Below, one piece after another: positions 1 to 6,462 of a DNA stretch of 14,449 bases (the stretch's first letter is position 1; every line of letters starts with the position of its first letter). The position numbers and the translations under genes were made by a program. The stretch comes from Microbacteriaceae bacterium (GTDB taxonomy: Bacteria > Actinomycetota > Actinomycetes > Actinomycetales > Microbacteriaceae), in the NCBI GenBank assembly GCA_030840185.1, contig JAUZFY010000257.1, positions 1 to 14,449 on the forward strand, given 5' to 3'. Below the pieces are notes generated by a model. The model saw only the letters and a program-made list of their open reading frames with translations, searched no databases and was not told the origin of the DNA.

Positions 1-616
1 CCGCGACCGCGGGCCAGCCGGCGAGGCCAAGCTCCCCGGAGAGCGTTCCCTCATTCATCTGGGCGCCCTCGGTGAGGCGCGGCTCTTGTGCGTGCTGGGC
101 GACCACTCCGCCGAAGGTGGAGACGTATTCGAGCGCGCGCCGCATGAGCAGGGCATCCGAGACACACTGTCCGTCGTCGGAGAACACGCGCACCTTCGCT
201 CGGCTGTGTGCCATCGCGCCGATCTCGCTGAGCTGCTTTCCTTCGAGGCCGACGGTGACCGCGCCGATCGGGCGGACGGTGACGTACCCGGCGGCATCCC
301 CGAGGGACATGACCTGCTCGACGACCCCGGCGGTGTCGGCGACCGGCGAGGTGTTGGCCATGGCATGTACGGCGGTGAATCCGCCGATCGCGGCGGCGCG
401 GGACCCGCTCAGCACCGTCTCGCTCTGTTCCGATCCCGGTTCCCGAAGGTGTGTGTGCAGGTCGACGAGGCCAGGCAGGGCGATGAGCCCCGAGGCGTCG
501 ATCACCCGGTCGGCGCGCTGGGTGATTCGCCCCAGTTCGGCGATCACGCCGTCCCGCACGAGAATGTCGGTCGAGCTGCCGTCGGCCAGGGTCGCCCCGG
601 TTACGAGAATCGTCAC
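1..616 (-). CDS. pyrC: Dihydroorotase, N-terminal part (gene runs off the window start)
   Basis: This enzyme cyclises N-carbamoyl-aspartate to dihydroorotate, the third step of de novo UMP synthesis, in the cytoplasm. The frame is open from a GTG at 614-616 to the window edge, giving about 205 residues; the rest lies outside. Visible family marks are the metal-binding HTHLREPG (His54, His56), ANTSP near residue 88, FSDDG (Asp147/148, the position that replaces the carbamylated lysine in type I dihydroorotases) and AQHAQEP (His175). The N-terminal part contains the usual small beta domain followed by LPGLVDLHTH. The start lies 3 nt after the pyrB stop (620-622), with GAGGGACGG just upstream as a ribosome site, so translation is probably coupled to pyrB. 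This is a type I dihydroorotase, not an allantoinase or hydantoinase, judged by motif and pyr context. Confidence 0.95.
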   Translation of the reverse strand, partial: MTILVTGATLADGSSTDILVRDGVIAELGRITQRADRVIDASGLIALPGLVDLHTHLREPGSEQSETVLSGSRAAAIGGFTAVHAMANTSPVADTAGVVEQVMSLGDAAGYVTVRPIGAVTVGLEGKQLSEIGAMAHSRAKVRVFSDDGQCVSDALLMRRALEYVSTFGGVVAQHAQEPRLTEGAQMNEGTLSGELGLAGWPAVA

Positions 617-619
617 GGC

Positions 620-1654
620 TTACCGTCCCTCTGTGTGTGCTGATGGTTCTGATTGTGCTGCGGCGGTGCGTGCCGACGCGGCGTGTGCGTGCGCCGTTCC
701 GGTTGCCGCGGTGTCCTGTTCGCCGGACAGCGCGAGATAGAGCACCGCCATTCGGATGGAGACGCCGTTGGCAACCTGGTCGAGCACCGTCGATTGCGCC
801 GAATCGGCGGCTCGCGCGGAGATTTCGAGGCCTCGGTTCATCGGACCGGGGTGCATCACCATGCTATCGGCGCGAAGGCCGGAGAACCTCTCGTCGGTGA
901 GCCCCCACTCACGCGAATACTCCCTCGCGGTCGGGAAGAACGCCGCGTGCATCCGCTCGGACTGGATGCGCAGCATCATCACGACGTCGGGGCCGCCGGC
1001 GAGCGTTGTGTCGAGGTCGTAGCTCACCGTCACCGGCCAGTTCTCGATGCCGATCGGAAGCAGGGTCGCCGGCGCGACGAGCTCTACGGTCGCACCGAGG
1101 GTCGTCAGGAGCCAGACGTTCGATCGGGCGACCCGGGAGTGCAGGATGTCGCCGACGATCACCACCCTGACCCCGTCGAGGTCGCGGCCGCGCGCGGCGC
1201 CGCCGTGCAGCCGACGGCGAATGGTGAACGCGTCGAGCAGCGCCTGCGTCGGGTGTTCGTGGGTTCCGTCGCCAGCGTTGATGACGGCGGCGTCGATCCA
1301 ACCGGAGCCGGCGAGCACGCGGGGCGCGCCGGATGAGCCGTGGCGAATGACGACGGCGTCGGCGCCGATTGCGGCGAGGGTCTGCGCGGTGTCCTTGAGA
1401 CTCTCCCCCTTCGAGACGCTCGATCCCTTCGCGCTGAAGTTGATGACATCCGCACTCAGCCGCTTCGCGGCGGCCTCAAACGAGATGCGAGTGCGGGTGG
1501 AGTCCTCGAAGAACAGGTTCACGACGGTCTTGTTTCGCAAGGCCGGAAGCTTGCGCACCTCCCGGTCGGCGACATCCGCCATGTCCTCGGCGACGTCCAT
1601 GATCGCGACGGCCTCGTCGCGGGTCAGATCGCGGGTGGAGAGCAGGTGCCTCAC
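620..1654 (-). CDS. pyrB: Aspartate carbamoyltransferase catalytic subunit
   Basis: Condenses carbamoyl phosphate with aspartate, the committed step of pyrimidine synthesis. The 344-residue product carries the carbamoyl-phosphate loop FFEDSTRTR (residues 48-56), SSVSKGES (78-85, with the lysine that reaches in from the neighbouring subunit of the trimer), HEHPTQ with catalytic His134, and the aspartate-domain motifs HSRVARSN (172-179) and MHPGPMNRG. The GTG start overlaps the pyrR stop by 4 nt (GTGA) and has a strong GGAGG 7 nt upstream inside pyrR, so it is translationally coupled. No pyrI-type regulatory chain is seen. Residues from about 311 onward are an Ala/His/Thr-rich tail of about 30 residues that looks disordered and exceeds the usual length of roughly 310-320. 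Regulation most likely comes from PyrR acting on the shared leader. Confidence 0.97.
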   Translation of the reverse strand: MRHLLSTRDLTRDEAVAIMDVAEDMADVADREVRKLPALRNKTVVNLFFEDSTRTRISFEAAAKRLSADVINFSAKGSSVSKGESLKDTAQTLAAIGADAVVIRHGSSGAPRVLAGSGWIDAAVINAGDGTHEHPTQALLDAFTIRRRLHGGAARGRDLDGVRVVIVGDILHSRVARSNVWLLTTLGATVELVAPATLLPIGIENWPVTVSYDLDTTLAGGPDVVMMLRIQSERMHAAFFPTAREYSREWGLTDERFSGLRADSMVMHPGPMNRGLEISARAADSAQSTVLDQVANGVSIRMAVLYLALSGEQDTAATGTAHAHAASARTAAAQSEPSAHTEGR

Positions 1655-2190
1655 GCGACGGCCTCCTCGATCGTGACGAACTCGTCACCGTCGATCTCGT
1701 TCAGGTGAACGTTGATCCGCTCGTGCTGGGCCGACGGCAGATTCTTGCCGACGAAGTCGGGCCGGATCGGCAGTTCGCGGTGTCCCCGATCGATGAGGGT
1801 CGCGAGGCGAACGATGCCCGGACGGCCGATGTCGCCGAGCGCGTCGAGGGCCGCCCGGATGGTTCGCCCGGAGTACAAAACGTCGTCGACGAGCACGACC
1901 GTCTTGCCATCGATCCCGCCGCCTGGCACCTGAGTCGGGGACGGCACCCGGGTGGGGTTGCGGCCGAGGTCGTCGCGATACATGGTGACGTCGAGGGAAC
2001 CGGTCGGCACCGGTGTTCCCGAGATGTCGGCGAGCATTGCGCCGATCCGGGTGGCGAGAAGGACCCCGCGGGTGGGGATGCCGAGAATGACCAGATCGTC
2101 GGGGCCCCGGTTGGACTCGAGGATCTCGTGCGAGATCCGAGTCAACGCCCGGGTGATATCAGCTTGCTGCAGCACAGTGCGTGCGGGCAA
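1651..2190 (-). CDS. pyrR: PyrR pyrimidine-operon regulator / uracil phosphoribosyltransferase
   Basis: PyrR binds pyr mRNA when UMP/UTP is high and represses the operon; many members also make UMP from uracil and PRPP. The 179-residue product has the PRPP-binding loop [13 protein letters not shown] (residues 98-110), the N-terminal LGIPTRG (36-42), and the PyrR-typical stretch [17 protein letters not shown] (134-150). The start is a TTG at 2188-2190. It is chosen because a near-consensus AAGGAGGT lies 4 nt before it and the homology to the PyrR N-terminus begins there. The stop overlaps the pyrB GTG by 4 nt. The gene is first in pyrR-pyrB-pyrC, after a 208-nt gap that holds a predicted PyrR-binding RNA loop, so autoregulation is likely. 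Confidence 0.96.
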   Translation of the reverse strand: MPARTVLQQADITRALTRISHEILESNRGPDDLVILGIPTRGVLLATRIGAMLADISGTPVPTGSLDVTMYRDDLGRNPTRVPSPTQVPGGGIDGKTVVLVDDVLYSGRTIRAALDALGDIGRPGIVRLATLIDRGHRELPIRPDFVGKNLPSAQHERINVHLNEIDGDEFVTIEEAVA

Positions 2191-2194
2191 TCTG

Positions 2195-2202
2195 ACCTCC
2201 TT
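2195..2202 (-). promoter_or_regulatory. Strong Shine-Dalgarno of pyrR (decides a TTG start)
   Basis: In the transcribed sense this reads AAGGAGGU, 4 nt before the UUG at 2190-2188. It is the best ribosome site in the window and is the reason for accepting the weak TTG codon as the pyrR start. It directly follows the predicted PyrR-binding hairpin, and its AAGGA can pair with a UCCUU at 2226-2230 upstream of that hairpin. Confidence 0.85.
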
Positions 2203-2204
2203 CC

Positions 2205-2220
2205 CCGCCTCTCTGGACGG
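2205..2220 (-). promoter_or_regulatory. Predicted PyrR-binding RNA stem-loop in the pyrR leader
   Basis: In the sense direction the sequence is CCGUCCAGAGAGGCGG. It folds as stem CCG/CGG, a bulged U, stem CC/GG, and loop AGAGA. From memory the B. subtilis PyrR-binding consensus is ARUCCNGNGAGGYU; positions 2207-2219 match nearly all of its fixed bases, including UCC, the G and GAGG of the loop, and the pyrimidine after it. The element ends two bases before the pyrR Shine-Dalgarno. PyrR binding would therefore be expected to block ribosome access (translational repression, as described for mycobacteria). No U-rich intrinsic terminator follows it. The role is inferred from motif and position. 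Confidence 0.75.
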
Positions 2221-2245
2221 AATTTAAGGATGTCTGTCGGCATCC

Positions 2246-2251
2246 ACTCTA
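2246..2251 (-). promoter_or_regulatory. Candidate -10 element for pyrRBC
   Basis: The sense sequence is TAGAGT, which fits the actinobacterial TANNNT pattern. It lies 55 nt before the pyrR start codon and about 26 nt upstream of the predicted PyrR loop. The predicted start of transcription would be near 2238. No good TTGACA-like -35 is seen 16-18 nt upstream, so this is a weak call. If correct, the leader would be about 48 nt and would contain the PyrR hairpin and the UCCUU anti-Shine-Dalgarno. Confidence 0.35.
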
Positions 2252-2293
2252 GCGGACCGACGGCCGCTCCCCATCCGGGCGGGGTGCCTCTTC

Positions 2294-2374
2294 CCGAAAT
2301 CCATGCAATCCAGAACTCAACCCGCGTGTCGACGCCAACACGCCGCAGGCCTGCCCAGATTGCATGCATTTCGG
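2294..2374. repeat. 17-bp imperfect inverted repeat with nested palindromes
   Basis: The arms are CCGAAATCCATGCAATC (2294-2310) and GATTGCATGCATTTCGG (2358-2374), complementary at 16 of 17 positions. With one bulged C, the pairing extends outward by CTTC/GAAG-type bases. The 47-nt interval holds two smaller symmetries: GCGTGT/ACACGC (2324-2329 and 2338-2343, 8-nt loop) and a perfect GCAGGCCTGC (2345-2354). The right arm also contains the palindrome TGCATGCA (2361-2368). It lies between the importer permease stop and the pyrR promoter region. No T-tract follows on the minus strand, so it is not a classic intrinsic terminator. A paired operator, a folded 3' end of the importer mRNA, or the remains of a small mobile repeat are all possible. 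Confidence 0.7.
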
Positions 2375-2398
2375 AAGGGGAAACGCGGCGGGAACCGG

Positions 2399-3316
2399 TT
2401 AGGTCCACCGGCGCAAGAGGTAGCGCTCGAGCAGGCCGATCAGCGCGTCGGTGAGCTTGCCGAGCACCGCCAGCAGCACGATGGCCACGAAGAGCCGGTC
2501 GATGCGACCGTTGTCCTGGGAATCCTTGAGCAGGAATCCGAGCCCGATGGACGAGTTAATGAGCTCGGCCGCCACGAGGAACAGCCAGGACTGGGCGAGC
2601 GCGAGCCGGAGGCCCGATACCACGGTGGGAACGATGGCCGGCAACTGCACCGTCAGGAGCAAGTTGAGACGGCTACGCCCGAACGCGCGGCCGACCTCGA
2701 CCAGGTGCGGGTCCACGTGTCGAAGCGCCCCGGAGACCGTCGTGTAGACGGGAAAGAATGCTCCGATGACGATGAGGAGCACCTTCTGGTCCTCGTTGAT
2801 GCCGAGGTAGAGGATGAGCAGCGGAACCCAGGCGAGCGACGGCACCGCCCGGAAACCGCCGATGGTCGGGGAGAAAAGCAACCCCGCCCAGCGGGACAGC
2901 CCGATGATCGAACCGGCGATCAGGCCGAGCACCGACCCGAAGAGGAAGCCGAGCAGCACCCGCTGGGTCGAGATTTCCACGTCGGGCCACAGCAGCCCAC
3001 GATTGGAGAGGTCGATGGCCGCTTGCCACACCGAGAGCGGAGTGGGCAGCCGATAGGTCGGGATGACCCCGGAGGAGGCCACCGCCTGCCAGATGACGAG
3101 CAGCAGAACCGGCACGATCGCGCCGATGAGAGCGTTCACCCAGCCGGGGCGATCCCGGCCGAGACCGGCCCGGGCCGCTCCCCCGCGGAGTGACGGGGCG
3201 CTCCCTGCCGCGGAATACCCGTAACTCGAAGCGAACTGAAGCAGGGACGCCGAACGGCTCCCGGTTTCTGTCGAACCGTCTCCGCGCTCGACGCTGTCCT
3301 CCCGGGGGGAGGTCAC
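2399..3316 (-). CDS. ABC importer permease, SsuC/TauC type
   Basis: Inner-membrane subunit of an importer for aliphatic sulfonates, taurine, nitrate or a related small anion; the true substrate cannot be told from sequence. Of 305 residues, the first ~58 are polar, Ser/Gly-rich and probably cytoplasmic. Membrane segments follow near 62-82, 117-140, 160-172, 178-196, 229-251 and 275-297. The cytoplasmic coupling loop EVGRAFGRSRLNLLL...QLPA (207-226) is the EAA-type contact for the ATPase, and FRAVPSLAWVPLLILYLG (155-172) is typical of this permease family. The GTG start overlaps the stop of the binding-protein gene by 4 nt (GTGA) and has no clear ribosome site, so it probably depends on coupling. 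The long N-terminal extension is unusual, and a later start cannot be excluded. Confidence 0.88.
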   Translation of the reverse strand: MTSPREDSVERGDGSTETGSRSASLLQFASSYGYSAAGSAPSLRGGAARAGLGRDRPGWVNALIGAIVPVLLLVIWQAVASSGVIPTYRLPTPLSVWQAAIDLSNRGLLWPDVEISTQRVLLGFLFGSVLGLIAGSIIGLSRWAGLLFSPTIGGFRAVPSLAWVPLLILYLGINEDQKVLLIVIGAFFPVYTTVSGALRHVDPHLVEVGRAFGRSRLNLLLTVQLPAIVPTVVSGLRLALAQSWLFLVAAELINSSIGLGFLLKDSQDNGRIDRLFVAIVLLAVLGKLTDALIGLLERYLLRRWT

Positions 3317-4350
3317 TTGATTGCCGAGGGGTCTGCCCGCTTGGCGAACGACGGCTCGTACAGGCTCTTGAGCGCAGAGTCGATGTCACCCTGACTCGCG
3401 ACGTCGCCGGACTGAACGAAGATCGGGCCGATGACTTTGAGCACCGCGGTCTGGGTGGCGCCGGGAACCGGGTTGATCGCGAACTTGGTGCGCTTCTCGA
3501 TGACGTTGGCAGCGATGGACGGATCAATGCCGGCCGCGGTCGCGAGGATTTTCTCCGTTGCGGCCGGGTTCTTCTCTGCGAACGCGCGCGCCTTCTCGTA
3601 GGCGTTGACCACGAGCTGGGCGAGGTCGGGCGACTTCGCGAGGAATGACTCGGTCGCGTCGACGAATCCGTAGCTGTTGAACGACGGATTGTCGTAGATC
3701 ACCTTCGATCCGGCGGTCACGACGCTCGAGGAGAGCAAGGGATCCAGCCCGGACCAGGCAGCGACGTTCCCGCTCTCGAGAGCCGACTTCCCGTCGGCGT
3801 GGGCGAGATTCTCGATCGTGACCGAATCGGCCGGCACCTTGAACTTGGCAAGGGACTGCAGCAGGAAGAAGTATGGGTCGGTGCCCTTCGCCGCGGCGAT
3901 GGTCTTGCCCTTGAGGTCGGCGACCGACTTGATCGCCGATCCCTTCGGCACGAGGATGGCCGACCAGTCCGGCTGAGAGAACACGTCGATCGCCTTGATC
4001 GGAGCACCATTCGACCGGGCGAGGAGGGCTGCGGATCCCGCGGTCGAGCCCACATCGATGGCTCCCGAGCGCAAGGCGAGGTTGGCGGCGCTCGACCCGG
4101 CGGACTGCACCCAGTTGACCTTCACCTTGCTGCCGAGTTCGGACTCGAGCCAGCCCTGGTCCTTGATGATCAGGCTGAGCGGGTTGTAGGTCGCGAAGTC
4201 GATGTTGAGCACCGGTGCGCTCCAGCTTCCGACCTTGGCCGCGGCGGTGGGCTTCGGCGCCGCGGCGACCGTGCCCTCCCCGGCGCATCCGCTGAGCAGG
4301 AGCGCCGCCGCGGCGGCGATCGCCGCGATGCCGATGAGTTTCTTGTTCAT
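3313..4350 (-). CDS. Lipoprotein substrate-binding protein of the importer, SsuA-like
   Basis: Extracellular receptor, anchored by lipid, that delivers substrate to the permease. The 345-residue product starts with a signal peptide (MNKK, hydrophobic alanine run) and lipobox LSGC with Cys22. The mature part shows the SsuA/NMT1-like periplasmic-binding fold: NIDFATYNPLSLIIKDQGWLE, a SAGSSAANLALRSGAIDVG segment, VPKGSAIKSVADLKGKTIAAAKGTDPYFFL-type hinge region, and ESGNVAAWSGLDPLL. The ATG at 4348-4350 is chosen because it gives a proper lipoprotein signal and has AGAGGA 7 nt upstream; the open frame continues into the ATPase gene only as noise. The gap from the ATPase stop is 43 nt. No sulfonate monooxygenase, taurine dioxygenase or nitrate reductase lies nearby, so aliphatic sulfonate is only the default family guess. 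Confidence 0.9.
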   Translation of the reverse strand: MNKKLIGIAAIAAAAALLLSGCAGEGTVAAAPKPTAAAKVGSWSAPVLNIDFATYNPLSLIIKDQGWLESELGSKVKVNWVQSAGSSAANLALRSGAIDVGSTAGSAALLARSNGAPIKAIDVFSQPDWSAILVPKGSAIKSVADLKGKTIAAAKGTDPYFFLLQSLAKFKVPADSVTIENLAHADGKSALESGNVAAWSGLDPLLSSSVVTAGSKVIYDNPSFNSYGFVDATESFLAKSPDLAQLVVNAYEKARAFAEKNPAATEKILATAAGIDPSIAANVIEKRTKFAINPVPGATQTAVLKVIGPIFVQSGDVASQGDIDSALKSLYEPSFAKRADPSAIK

Positions 4351-4393
4351 GCTGTGGTCCTCTGTGTGTGCTGTGTGGTCGGGTCGGGAAATG

Positions 4394-5242
4394 TCAGGAT
4401 GCGAGGGACGCGGCGGAGCCGGCGCCGTGGTGACTCGGCACGCCGAGCCCGGCGAGCAGTTCGGAACGGATGCGGGCGAGCTCGGCGTCCGCGCGGTCGC
4501 GCGGCCGGGCGCCCGGAACCGTAACGGTGCGAGCAATCCCGGATCCGGCACCCGGGTCGGCCGGGTCGGCACCGAGCAGCACGACGCGGTCGGCCAGGTA
4601 CAGAGCCTCGTCCACGTCGTGGGTCACGAGCACGATCGTGGCCGGTTCGGCGGAGTGCACGTCGAGCAGCAGGTCCTGCATTCTGAGCCGCGTGAGGGCA
4701 TCGAGTGCGCCGAATGGCTCGTCGAGCAGCAGCACCCCGGGCCCGCGGGCGAGCGCGCGAGCGAGCGCGGCTCGCTGCGCCATCCCGCCGGAGACCTGTC
4801 GCGGACGAAGGTCGCCCGAGCCGGTCAGGTGCACCAGGCCAAGCAACTCCTCCACCCGCGCACGACCGATCTCCCGGTCGGTGCCGCGGGCCAGTCCGAT
4901 CTCGATGTTGCGCGAGATCGACCGCCAGGGCAGCAACCGCGGTTCCTGAAAGGCGACGGCGCAGCGCTGGTCGATTCCGACGAGGGCCGACCCGTCGATC
5001 TCGATGTCTCCGGTGTCCGGCGAATCGAGGCCGCCGATCTGCCGAAGCAGTGTCGACTTTCCGCACCCGGAGGGTCCGAGAATCGCCACGATTTCGCCCG
5101 CGCGGATGTCGAGGTCGATCCCCGCGAGCACGCGGCGCGGTGCCCCGCCGCGAGTTCGGGCTGGGAATGACCGGCCGACGGCACGCAGGGAAACCGAGAG
5201 TGCCGGGGAACGTGGGGTCAGGGTTCGGGAAGAGAGTGGCAC
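4394..5242 (-). CDS. ABC importer ATPase, SsuB/TauB type
   Basis: Cytoplasmic ATPase that powers the importer, first gene of the three-gene unit. The 282-residue product has Walker A GPSGCGKST (56-64), Q-loop Gln99 (FQEPRLLPW), the signature VSGGMAQR (150-157), Walker B LLLDEP (171-176), D-loop GALD, and H-loop His208 (VTHDVDEAL). FQEPRLLPW and GALDALTRLRMQ are typical of the nitrate/sulfonate/taurine ATPases. The GTG at 5240-5242 is the first possible start, since an in-frame TAG lies four codons upstream. Its ribosome site is poor, so initiation could lie slightly downstream. About 18 leading residues and a C-terminal Ser/Ala/Gly tail of about 20 residues lie outside the conserved fold. Confidence 0.9.
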   Translation of the reverse strand: MPLSSRTLTPRSPALSVSLRAVGRSFPARTRGGAPRRVLAGIDLDIRAGEIVAILGPSGCGKSTLLRQIGGLDSPDTGDIEIDGSALVGIDQRCAVAFQEPRLLPWRSISRNIEIGLARGTDREIGRARVEELLGLVHLTGSGDLRPRQVSGGMAQRAALARALARGPGVLLLDEPFGALDALTRLRMQDLLLDVHSAEPATIVLVTHDVDEALYLADRVVLLGADPADPGAGSGIARTVTVPGARPRDRADAELARIRSELLAGLGVPSHHGAGSAASLAS

Positions 5243-5311
5243 GCCCTCACGCTATTGCCGGCGCAGCGCTCGGGCCCAATCGCGGCGTAACGCTTCGACA
5301 TGTGCGGCGCG

Positions 5312-5352
5312 CCCCCGCGGGTCGAGTAGCGGAACACCCCCGCGGGTCGAGT
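5312..5352. repeat. Direct repeat of 16 nt, period 25
   Basis: The 16-mer CCCCCGCGGGTCGAGT occurs at 5312-5327 and again at 5337-5352. Each copy contains the palindrome CCCGCGGG. The second copy runs straight into the REP-like palindrome that follows. The pair lies in the gap between the importer ATPase and nusB. Confidence 0.85.
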
Positions 5353-5379
5353 CGCGAGCGCAGCGAGCGTATCGAGACC
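5345..5379. repeat. REP-like extragenic palindromic element
   Basis: A 35-nt unit begins GGTCGAG and ends CGAGACC, with a GC-rich centre containing GCGAGCGCAGCGAGCG. On the other strand it begins GGTCTCGATACG. From memory, near-identical GGTCTCGATACGC...CTCGACC units are dispersed between genes in many Microbacteriaceae and related actinobacteria. One full copy, plus the partial copy within the 25-nt direct repeat, is present here after nusB. It could fold in the nusB 3' end and act as a transcription barrier; the copy number in the genome cannot be seen from this window. Confidence 0.65.
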
Positions 5380-5399
5380 GCCCCGCCGTGACAGCCAGC

Positions 5400-5813
5400 T
5401 CAGGCGCGCGTCTGCGCGATTCGTCCGAGCAGACCGTTCACGAATCCGGCGGAGTCCTCGGTGCTCAGCGACTTCGCCGCCTCGACGGCCTCGGAGATCG
5501 CGACGCCGTCGGGAATCTCGTCGTTGAACAGGATCTCCCAGATGCCAATGCGCACGATCGCACGGTCGGTAACGGGCATCCGGTTGATGGTCCAACCCTG
5601 GGCGTAGGTCTCGATGAGCTCGTCGATCTCGTCCCCGTGCTCACCGATGCCCTCAACGATTTGTCTCGCGTAGGCCCAGGAGTTCGCGCGGTCGGGTTCA
5701 TCCTGTGCGCGCTTCGCCTCCATTTCGATGGCGGCGTTGAGCGAGATCTCCCGAAGGTCCGCCCCGTAGAGCAGGTCGATGGCGCGTTTGCGCGCCTTGG
5801 TGCGAGCGCCCAC
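5400..5813 (-). CDS. nusB: Transcription antitermination factor NusB
   Basis: Small all-helical RNA-binding protein that joins NusE (ribosomal S10) on boxA RNA for antitermination of rRNA operons and for rRNA maturation. The 137-residue length is normal. Family marks are the N-terminal basic helix RTKARKRAIDLLYGADLR, WTINRMPVTDRAIVRIGIWEI in the middle, and the C-terminal ISEAVEAAKSLSTEDSAGFVNGLLGRI. The GTG start shares one base with the efp stop (TAGTG) and has no clear ribosome site of its own, which suggests coupling to efp. It is the last gene of aroQ-efp-nusB, followed by the repeat-bearing gap. Confidence 0.96.
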   Translation of the reverse strand: MGARTKARKRAIDLLYGADLREISLNAAIEMEAKRAQDEPDRANSWAYARQIVEGIGEHGDEIDELIETYAQGWTINRMPVTDRAIVRIGIWEILFNDEIPDGVAISEAVEAAKSLSTEDSAGFVNGLLGRIAQTRA

Positions 5814-6373
5814 TAGTTGACGCGGCCGAGGTAGCTGCCGTCGCGGGTGTCGACCTTGACCTTCGTGCCCTGCTCGAGGAACAGCGGAACCTGGATCTGA
5901 TAGCCGGTCTCGACGGTCGCCGGCTTCGTGCCACCCGTCGATCGGTCGCCCTGCAGGCCCGGCTCGGTGTAGGTGATCTCGAGGACCACGGATGCCGGCA
6001 GCTCGACGTAGAGCGGGTCACCGTTGTGCAGCGCGATCGTCACATTCTGGTTCTCGAGCATGAAGTTGGCAGCGTCGCCAACCTGTGCCGCGCTCAGAGT
6101 GATCTGGTCGTAGTTGGATACGTCCATGAACACGTAGTTCTCGCCGTCGGCGTACAGGTACTGAAAGTCCGAGCGGTCGACGGTCTCGGTCTCGATCTTG
6201 GCACCAGCGTTGAAGGTGCGGTCGACAACCTTGCCGCTCATCACGTTCTTGACCTTGGTACGCACGAAGGCGCCGCCCTTGCCCGGCTTGACGTGCTGGA
6301 AGTCGATCACGGTCCAGAGCTGGCCGTCCATGTTGAGAACGACGCCATTCCTGATGTCAGCGGTAGAGGCCAT
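5813..6373 (-). CDS. efp: Translation elongation factor P
   Basis: EF-P enters the ribosomal E site and relieves stalling at proline-rich stretches. The 186-residue product has the three-domain EF-P layout: KOW-like domain I beginning [17 protein letters not shown], the tip loop KPGKGGAF with Lys32, and a conserved C-terminal [22 protein letters not shown]. The ATG at 6371-6373 is chosen because [10 protein letters not shown] is the usual EF-P start and AGGA lies 10 nt upstream; the longer open frame upstream has no support. Loop position 34 is Gly, where mycobacterial and streptomycete proteins, as I recall them, have Pro. No epmA/B-type modification genes lie in this window. The gap of 89 nt after aroQ may hold its own promoter. 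Confidence 0.97.
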   Translation of the reverse strand: MASTADIRNGVVLNMDGQLWTVIDFQHVKPGKGGAFVRTKVKNVMSGKVVDRTFNAGAKIETETVDRSDFQYLYADGENYVFMDVSNYDQITLSAAQVGDAANFMLENQNVTIALHNGDPLYVELPASVVLEITYTEPGLQGDRSTGGTKPATVETGYQIQVPLFLEQGTKVKVDTRDGSYLGRVN

Positions 6374-6451
6374 GACTAATGAATCCTGTTCGTGAGGTGA
6401 ATTGTGCGCATCGAGGAGCGAGAGTCGACTCGGCATCGAAACCAGCGGCCA

Positions 6452-6457
6452 AGTCTA
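6452..6457 (-). promoter_or_regulatory. Weak candidate -10 element upstream of efp
   Basis: The sense sequence TAGACT fits TANNNT and lies 78 nt before the efp start codon, just after the aroQ stop. No convincing -35 was seen. It is listed because the 89-nt gap between aroQ and efp is larger than the other spacings in this block and would allow separate efp-nusB transcription. Nothing else was recognised in the gap. Confidence 0.2.
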
Positions 6458-6462
6458 CCGGC

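Noticed and set aside
2294..2374. Reading the inverted repeat as an intrinsic terminator of the importer operon
   Set aside because: The loop is 47 nt and no T-tract follows on the transcribed strand, so a classic terminator is not supported.
2142..2408. An 88-residue open frame through the pyrR leader, with an internal ATG at 2243 that could be a 33-residue leader peptide
   Set aside because: The ATG lies only 2 nt after the candidate -10 and has no ribosome site; the frame runs into pyrR out of phase and its composition looks like noise. The RNA elements explain the region better.
4351..4572. N-terminal extension of the binding-protein frame by 74 codons
   Set aside because: It would overlap the ATPase gene and bury the lipoprotein signal peptide, whereas the ATG at 4350 has a ribosome site and a proper lipobox.
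5243..5311. A promoter for the importer operon (TTGGGC and CAATAG spaced 16 nt)
   Set aside because: Both hexamers are poor matches, and the region is too GC-rich to call a promoter from sequence alone.
6374..6436. N-terminal extension of EF-P by 21 codons
   Set aside because: The conserved EF-P sequence begins at [10 protein letters not shown], and the extension has no homology or better ribosome site.
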